From: Cristatella mucedo
Lineage: Eukaryota > Bryozoa > Phylactolaemata > Cristatellidae
Direction of reading: 5' to 3'
Length of the DNA: 14,910 bases
Assembly (NCBI GenBank): GCA_009760855.2
Contig: WPIO01000646.1
Coordinates: forward strand, 1 to 14,910
Shown here piece by piece: positions 7,779 through 14,910 of the stretch. Under the pieces are notes generated by a model that did not search any database, was not told the DNA's origin, and was given only the letters and a program-made list of their open reading frames with translations. A program made the position numbers and the translations under genes. How positions within the stretch are numbered: the first letter of the stretch is position 1; every line of letters starts with the position of its first letter.

Positions 7779-8394
7779 TCGTACATGCAGTGTAACGAGG
7801 ACAGCCTACTTTGACGAACATTTACAGCCTACTTTGCCACCGGCATGATAATATATACAGGACTGGTTCCAGTTCTTCTACTCACACCTTTGTGCATCTC
7901 ACTGAAGCCAAGAATTATACGCATGTAGGTAGGCATAGCCAGGGAAGGGAATCTGATTGGAAGGTACCGTTAGGCAGTCACTCCTGCTGCATACGATTGA
8001 TCGTGTGCGACTGTGCTCAATTTCTTTTCCAGTTCCTACTATTTGCATTCACTGCGTTTACCTCAATGTCATAGCAGGAAGCTTTGCTCGCCCTGTAGCC
8101 AATGCAAATGAGGCTCGCTCGGATAGATGTCGCCACCATGTGCACTGCAGGAGACTTTTAAGGAGGTTCTGTGTATCTAGCAAGGTAATCCAAACCAAGA
8201 TAGTGCCTGCTAAAAAACTTTGCTCTTGATGATCTGTTGGCATTTTCTTACCTATGGTGGCTGATTAGTTCTTCTAGTGTTTTGCCCAAAGCTTGTATTA
8301 AGTCCACGTGAAGTGTGTTCTATTTGCATTTAACTAGTCGAAATATGCATTCAGCAGCTGCTCTATAATTAACGTCGACCATATGTATGTTACC
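7779..8394 (+). repeat. Monomer E2
   Basis: About 616 bp. It is about 10 bp longer than E1 because of a local direct repeat, acagcctactttg at 7801-7813 and 7824-7836, which E1 and E3 carry only once. The ATGCAAAT octamer is at 8102-8109. Confidence 0.82.
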
Positions 8395-9923
8395 TTTTAG
8401 TATTTGACCCTCGTTGTCCTTTAGCAGGCCAGCACTAACCACTTAAATAAGCTTTTTCTAAAGCATATTTAGTCTGCTTATTTTGTCCAATGCTACATCG
8501 CCGAAGATTCCACTAAGGCATCCCACATAGTCCACCATTTTCGCTCTCTTGCTTCATGTTCTCCAGTTAAAACCATATAGACGACAGCCAACTGTCGAAG
8601 TTACAAAAATTAAAGCTGCCAAAACATTATTGCCGAAGCCACTGCGTTAGGCAATAACATATTTGAATCTCAAATATCGGCCGTTTCGGCATGCTTGGTG
8701 TTCTTTCTACATAATAGATATGGTTCCAGTTAAAAATTGGAGCCTATCACATAACCACATCTGCTTACCAGACAGGTATGCCTTCTTTCAGCCTACTTAC
8801 ATACCACATAACATTGCAGGTATACTTACCTGCTTAGGTCGGAATATATTTTTAGAATTGATCCACGCACTTAAATCATCTTTTCTTGACATTTCCATGT
8901 CGCTTTGCTCGTGTCCACTGGCCTAAGTAATCAAGCTCCTAACGCCAGCTTGTGGGATTCGGTGTTTGCATATCAAGAGTATCCCGGTGGCCACATCACA
9001 CTACTTGTATGCGACCAGCGGATGCTCAGAGTCGAGCAAATCATCGACTTCAAGTTCGTATCCTTCACTACTAGGCATCTGAGTTAGTAGGATTCTACCC
9101 CCCTGTCATTTATTTTGCCGTGCTTGTCCAAGTGTCGTAAAACGCCCTGTTCGTAATCAAAAAGTTCACTTGTTACTCGTAAAACCTCATATCCTCTACT
9201 GACAGGGTTTGCGACGTGGTAAACACTCGTGGACTCCGATGTCGACCTCTACATCCTCGGCTTTACAGTTTTCATTGCTTTTTGTGGTCCTGTCCTAAAC
9301 TCAACATGTCTTCTATCTCGACTGTTGGAGCTACCATGGAGCAAAGAACCCTCGTCATAATTAGAAAGCGGCTGCTCCTAAGTTTTTTCTTTGCCTTGAA
9401 ACGATTCAGATGGTACGTCATGTGCATTCTGAAATGCCTCTGTTATCATGAGACTACTTCTGCTGGGCATGAGCTTGACTTATTGGAACGACTTTGATAA
9501 GCTGCCTTGTACAGTTTTTACATACCTGGCATCTGGTGACACGAGAGTTCCATTCTCCCAGGATTCACTGATCTTTTCGGAGAGCTAGGACAGGCCCGGA
9601 GTGGTTAGGAAGGCTTGCCACTTGGCGTCAGTTCGTCGACGCTTAACTTCAGTCCTACGCTCACGTCATCATTCGAACTTACCAAGTAACCTTAGCTATT
9701 GGCAGAGTGCGATCCGTCCTCGTGGCATAAGCTGCGTGGGTATTCACACGTGGATGGCATTTAAAGCTTACATCTTTGCTTCTGTTTTCTGTCTGAGGCG
9801 ATTGCTGGCAATCTTGTGTAATCTTTGCGTACCCATCTGTTGTGGTCACATGGTAGGATTGCTGGGACTAAGGAGGTTTGTTTATCTCTTGGCAGCTACT
9901 TAAACAGCCTACTGCCAAGCTCA
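8395..9923 (+). repeat. Spacer 2
   Basis: 1529 bp, the same length as spacer 1 and closely similar to it. The inverted repeats ttattgcc/ggcaataa (around 8627-8657) and gcaggta/tacctgc (8816-8833) are preserved. The minus-strand frame matching 4410-4565 has an internal TAG here. No gene is supported. Confidence 0.88.
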
Positions 9924-10543
9924 TCGTACATGTGCATGCAGTTTAACGATATCTTGCTCTTGTTATTGCTCTAACTTCGGCATCCAAATACCTACAGGTT
10001 TCGTTTCCAGTCCTTCCTCACACCCTGTTTGTGCATGTCACTGTTGCCAAGGATTAATGCATGCATAGTAGAGTTTGCCTTTAAAGGGATTCTGATTGCA
10101 TGCAACCGTTTAGTCTGTCACTACAGGTGCACACAGTTTATCGTGAGCAACTGTGCTTATGAGCATTTTCCGTTCGTGTGAGTTGCATTTACTGCGTGTG
10201 ACTCATTTACATAGCAGGAAGCTTTGCTCGACCTGTTACCAGTGAATGTGATGCTCGCACTGGTACCCTTTGTAGCCATGCATAATGCGGTCGACAATTG
10301 AGGTTGTTCGGTTATTCTGGCAAGGACAGCCGAACATAAATAGTGTCTACTGCAAGAATTATCCTCTTGTGGCTCTGTGTGCTGTTCCTAAGCTATGTTG
10401 ACCGATCGGTTCTTTAAGTGTTTGCATTACAGTGTGTTTTAGGTCGATGTAAAGTGTATTCTGTGTGCACCTCAGTAGTTGCACTATTCATTCGGCCTCT
10501 AATTCATTTAGAACGTTGACCTTATTTATGTTCTATCTGCCGT
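9924..10543 (+). repeat. Monomer A3
   Basis: About 620 bp. Palindromes ATGCATGCAT (10057-10066) and TTGCATGCAA (10096-10105) are present. It is collinear with A1 and A2 with scattered substitutions. Confidence 0.87.
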
Positions 10544-11142
10544 ACGTGCTTGTAGATGTACTCTACCGAGGTCTGTCCTTGGTAGCCTGCTATGCCATCT
10601 GCATCCTCATATTTATAGGCCTGGTTCCCGTCCTTCCACTCAACTGTTCGTGCATCTCACTGTTGCCAAGGATTAGATGCATGCATGTAGGGAAGCTAAT
10701 TGCTTGCAACTGTCTTAGCTTACAATCCTGGTGAATACAGTTGAGCGTGTACGACTGTGTTTATGAGCTTTGGCAGCTCGGCTTATTTGCATGTCCAGCG
10801 TGTGCCTTATAGTTGTAGCAGGACGCTGTGCTTTAATTGTCACCCGTGGATATGAGGCTCTTATTAAGTCGCATTCACCACAACCCGTGCTGCAATAAAC
10901 TTTTTTGGATATCCTGTGCATCTGGCCAGGAAAGCCAACCGAAGAGTACGTCTGCTGAAAAAACTATGCTCGTGTGGTTTTGTTGGCTTTTCGTGACCTA
11001 TGTTAACCGGTGTTCTTTGAGTGTTTGCCCCGAACGAAGTAATATTTCCGGGTAACGTGCATTCCTTGTGCACTTGCATTAGCACACTTAGAATGCTGCT
11101 GCTAATCTTTTTTGAACATTATGTATGGTCTACCCCGCCCAA
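10544..11142 (+). repeat. Monomer B3 with a private 15 bp deletion
   Basis: 599 bp against 615 in B1 and B2. The segment aatatccagctaagg present in B2 is missing at about 10690, and agg flanks both sides of the lost block. The first palindrome survives as ATGCATGCAT, but the second is degraded to ttgcttgcaa. Confidence 0.86.
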
Positions 11143-11761
11143 TCGTGCTTGTAGATGCAGTGAACCGTGTTTTCATCTTGCCAGCATGCTTTTCTATCGG
11201 CATCCCCATATATACGTGCCTAGTTTCTGTCGTTATACTAACCCCATGTGCATCACACTGTTGCTAAGAAATGTATGCATGCAAGTAGTAAAAACACGCA
11301 AAGATATGCCATATTCATGCAACTGTTTAGACTGTCACTTCTGGTGAAAACAGTTGAAGGGGTGAAACTGTGCTCATGAGGTTTCGCATTTCGTGCACAT
11401 TGAATTTACTGCTAGTGCCTCAATCCCATAGCAGGATGCTTAACTCGAATTGTTACCCATGGATATAATGCTCATATGGTTAGCATTTTCCACCCTGCGA
11501 GCAGCGAAAGACTGATATTAATGTTCAGTGTATCTGAAAAAGCAATCAAAATTATGAATGTCTCGCCTGTAAAAAATATGCTTGCAATGTTTCGTTGGCT
11601 CTTACTTACCTATTTAACCGATGTATTTTTTAACTGCTAGAACCAAAGAAAGTATTATTTCCCGGTAACCTGTGCACTGAGTGGACTAAAATAGTCGCAC
11701 TATTAATTCTTCTGCTAATCTTTTTTCACCATTCACTTTGTGTATGTTCTACCCCGCCCCA
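11143..11761 (+). repeat. Monomer C3 (LINE-free)
   Basis: 619 bp. The site equivalent to the LINE target reads ttcactttgtgtatgttct, uninterrupted, confirming that the insertion is private to unit 1 among the three seen here. Confidence 0.87.
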
Positions 11762-12274
11762 TCGTACTTGATGTTGCGGTGTACTGAGGTCCCACCTTAC
11801 TAGCATGCTTTGATTTCAGAATCCTGACGAACACCTTCCTGGTTTCCGTCGTTGTACTCACTCTCGCCCATCTCGCTGTTGCTAAGATTTATATGCATGC
11901 GATTATTGTTAGGAAGCTAAGGTATGCTAGTTTCATGCAACGGTTTAAACTGTCAATTCTGGTGTATACAGTTAAGCCAGTGCGACTGCGCTCATGAGGT
12001 TTTGCATTTCGTGCAATTTGAAATTACTGCTAGCGCCTAATCCTATAGCAGGATGCTTGGCTCGACCTGATACCCATGGATATGAGGCTCGTATGGTGAA
12101 AACATTCAACCCTGCGAGCAGCAGAAGACATATGTATGTTCTCTGTGTATCTGACAAGGTAATCAAATTGGAGCATGTCTCTGCTGTAAAAACTATGGTT
12201 GTGCTGTTCCATTGACTCTTTGTAACCTATTTTGACCGATCCGTTCTCATGAATGTTCTGCCACGCCTTCCCTC
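11762..12274 (+). repeat. Monomer D3 (short form)
   Basis: 513 bp with the same deletion as D1 and D2 (junction near 12248). All three D monomers share one breakpoint. Confidence 0.86.
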
Positions 12275-12882
12275 TCGTACATCCAGTGTCACGATGTCCC
12301 ATATTGACAGCCTACTTTGCCACCGGCATGATAATATATACAGGCCTGGTTCAATGGTTTCTTCTACTCACCCCTTTGGGCATCTCACTGAAGCCAAGAA
12401 TTATACGCATGTAGGTAGGCATAGCCAGAGAAGGGAATCTGATTGGAAGGTACCGTTTAGACAGTCACTCCTGCTGCATACAATTGGTCGTGTGCGACTG
12501 TTCCCAATTTATTTTCCAGTTCCTATGATTTGCATTCTTTGCGTTTATCTAAATGTTATAGCAGGAAGCTTTGCTCGCCCTGCTACCAATGCAAATGAGG
12601 CTCGCTCGGATAGATGTCGCCACCATGTCCGCTGCAGGAGACTTTTGAGGAGGTTCTATGTATCTAGCGAGGAAATCCAAATCACGATAGTGCTTGCTAA
12701 AAAAACTATGCTCTTGATGTTGTGTTGGCATTTTTTTACCTATGGTGGCTGATTAGTTCTTCTAGTATTTTGCCCAAAGCTTGTATTAAGTCCACGTGAA
12801 GTGTGTTCTGTTTGGATTTAACTAGTCGAAATATGAATTTAGCAGCTGCTCTATCATTAACGTCGACCTTATGTATGTTGCC
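12275..12882 (+). repeat. Monomer E3
   Basis: About 608 bp. It has a small private insertion in ggttcaatggtttcttc (near 12355) relative to E1 and E2. The ATGCAAAT octamer is at 12589-12596. Confidence 0.82.
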
Positions 12883-14410
12883 TTTTAGTGTTTGACCCTT
12901 TTTGTCCCTTAGAAGGCCAGCACTAACCACTTAATTAAGCTTTCTCTAAAGCATATTTAGTCTGCTTACTTTTTCCAATGCTACATCGCCGAAGATTCTT
13001 GTGAGGCATCCCAAATAGTCGATCGTTTTCGCTCTCTTGCTTCATGTTCTCCAGGTAAAGACATATAGACGACCGCCAAATGTGGAAGTTAGACAAAATA
13101 TAGCTGCCAAAAGATTATGACCAAAGCCACTGCGTTTCGCAATTACATATTTAAATCTCAACAATCGGCCTTTTCGGCGTACTTGGTGTTCTTTTTGCAT
13201 AATAGCTATGTTTCCAGTAGAAAATTGAAGCCTATTAGACGACCACATCTGCTTACCAGACAGGTATGCCTTCTTTCAGCCTATTTACATACCACATAAG
13301 ATTTCAGCTATTCTTACCTCCTTAGGACGGAATATATTAATAGAATTGGTCCACGCACTTATTACATCGTGTCTTGACCTTTCCATGTGACTTTGCTCTT
13401 GTTCACCGGACTGACCAATCGGGCTCTTTAAGCCAGCTTATAGGATTCGGTGTTTGTATATCAAGAGTATCTCGGCGGCCACATCACACCACTTGTATGC
13501 GACCAGCCGATACTCAGAGACAAGCAAAGCATCGACTTCAAGTGTGTATCCTTCACTACTAGGTATCTAAGTTAGTAGGATTCTACCCACCTGTCAGTAT
13601 TTTCCCGTGCTTGTCCAAGGGTCGTAAAACGCCCTGTTCGTCATCAAACCGTTCACTTGTTACTCGTAAAACCTCATATCCTCTACTGACAGGGTTTGCG
13701 ACATGATTAACACTCGTGGACTCTGATTTCGATCTCTACATCCTTGGGTTGACAGTTTTCATTGCTTTTGTGGTCCAGTCCTAAAATCAATATGTTTTCT
13801 ATCTCGGCTGGTGGAGCTACCATGGAGCAAAGGACCCTCGTCCGCAATTAGAAAGCGGCTGCTCCCAAGTTCTTTCTTGGACTTGAAACGATTCAGATGG
13901 TACATCATATGCATTCCGAATTGCCTCCGTTATCATGAGACTACTTCTGCTGGGCATGAGCATGACACACTGGATTGACTTTGATAGGCTGCCTTGAACA
14001 GTTTTTACCTACCTGGCATCTGGTGACACGAGAGTTCCATTCTCCCAGGATTCTCTGATCTTTTCGGAGAGCTAGGGAAGGCCCGGAGAGGTAAGGAAAG
14101 CGTGCCACTTGGCGTCAGTTCGTCGGTGCTTAACTTCAGTCTTATGCTCACGTCATCATTCGAACATACCCCGTAACATTAGCTATTGGTAGAGTGCGAT
14201 CTATCCTCGTGGCATAAGCAGGGTGGGTATTAACACGTGGGTGGCAATTAAAGCTTACATCTTCGCTTCTGTTTTCAGTCTGAGGCGTCGGCTGTTAATC
14301 TTGTGTAATCTTTTCGATCCCATCTGTTGTGGTCACATAGTAGGATTGCTGGGACTGAGGAGGTTTGTTTATCTCTTGGCAGCTACTTAAACAGCCTACT
14401 TCCAAGCTCA
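12883..14410 (+). repeat. Spacer 3
   Basis: 1528 bp, collinear with spacers 1 and 2. Divergence is uneven: about 13070-13230 and 13400-13440 differ from the other spacers much more than the flanking sequence does, and both inverted repeats seen in spacers 1 and 2 are broken. A minus-strand open frame at 13042-13248 is not open at the equivalent places in spacers 1 and 2. No gene is supported. Confidence 0.87.
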
Positions 14411-14910
14411 TGGTGCATGTGCATGCAGTTTAGCGAGGTCTTTCCCTTGTCGCCTGCTCTAACTTCGGCATCCGAATACATACAGATTTCGTTTCCAGTC
14501 CTTCCTCACACCCCGTTTGTGCATGTCACTGTTGCTAAGCATTAATGCATGCATAGTAGGATTTGCCTTCAAAGGGATTCTGATTGCATGCAACCGTTTA
14601 GTCTGTCACTACAGGTGCACACAGTTTATCGTGTGCAACTGTGCTCATGAGCTTTCGCAGTTCGTGTGGTTTGCATTTACTGCGCGTGTCCCATTTACAT
14701 AGCAGGAAGCTTTGCTCAACCTGTTACCAGTGGATGTGATGCTCGCACTGGTTCCCGTTGTAGGCATGCATAATGCGGTTGAAAATTGAGAATGTTTGGT
14801 CCTTCTGCCAAGGATAGCCAAAAAAAAATAATTTCTACTGAAAAACTATGCTTGTGTGGCTCGGTTTGCTGTTCCTAAACTATGTTGACCGATCGGTTCT
14901 TCAAGTGTTT
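14411..14910 (+). repeat. Monomer A4, partial
   Basis: First 500 bp of a fourth A-type monomer, cut by the window end. Palindromes ATGCATGCAT (14545-14554) and TTGCATGCAA (14584-14593) are present. It shows that the array continues to the right. Confidence 0.87.

Larger units (their letters stand above)
5412..9923 (+). repeat. Higher-order repeat unit 2
   Basis: Second complete unit, 4512 bp, in the order A2, B2, C2, D2, E2, spacer 2. It has no LINE in monomer C, so it shows the empty site (around 7243-7250) against which the unit 1 insertion can be read. By eye it is collinear with unit 1 throughout, differing by scattered substitutions and small indels. Confidence 0.94.
9924..14410 (+). 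repeat. Higher-order repeat unit 3
   Basis: Third complete unit, 4487 bp, in the same A to E plus spacer order. It is shorter than unit 2 mainly because monomer B3 lost about 15 bp. Parts of its spacer (about 13070-13230 and 13400-13440) are clearly more diverged from units 1 and 2 than the rest. It also lacks the LINE in monomer C. Confidence 0.93.

Overview
This window is satellite-like, eukaryotic repetitive DNA. Apart from one retrotransposon fragment, I find no gene that I can support. A 5'-truncated L2/CR1/Rex1-type LINE tail, with its C-terminal reverse-transcriptase protein motifs, a (TTA)n tail and an apparent target-site duplication, points to an animal genome. I cannot name the species. 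No bacterial operon, rRNA, tRNA, CRISPR array or phage gene is visible.

The dominant structure is a tandem array of a roughly 4.5 kb unit. Complete units lie at 321-5411 (5091 bp, or about 4.5 kb once the LINE is removed), 5412-9923 (4512 bp) and 9924-14410 (4487 bp). A fourth is cut off by the window end (14411-14910), and the tail of a preceding unit lies at 27-320. Each unit has a second layer of repetition: five diverged head-to-tail monomers, here called A to E (about 620, 615, 618, 514 and 610 bp), then a non-monomeric spacer of 1528-1529 bp. Same-letter monomers in different units are far more alike than different letters within a unit, which is the signature of a higher-order repeat.

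Layout: A-type fragment 1-26 joined abruptly to a spacer tail 27-320; unit 1 = A1, B1, C1 (interrupted by the LINE at about 2154-2735), D1, E1, spacer 1; unit 2 = A2 to E2, spacer 2; unit 3 = A3 to E3, spacer 3; then partial A4.

Many short open frames exist on both strands, and some look protein-like or sit beside splice-like signals. Where I compared copies by codon, differences fell about equally on the three codon positions and several copies carry stops, so I do not call these genes. The most interesting content is the nested repeat architecture, its mutational markers (shared D deletion, private LINE, breakpoint at 26/27, divergent patch in spacer 3) and the paired GCATGC-cored palindromes in monomers A and B.
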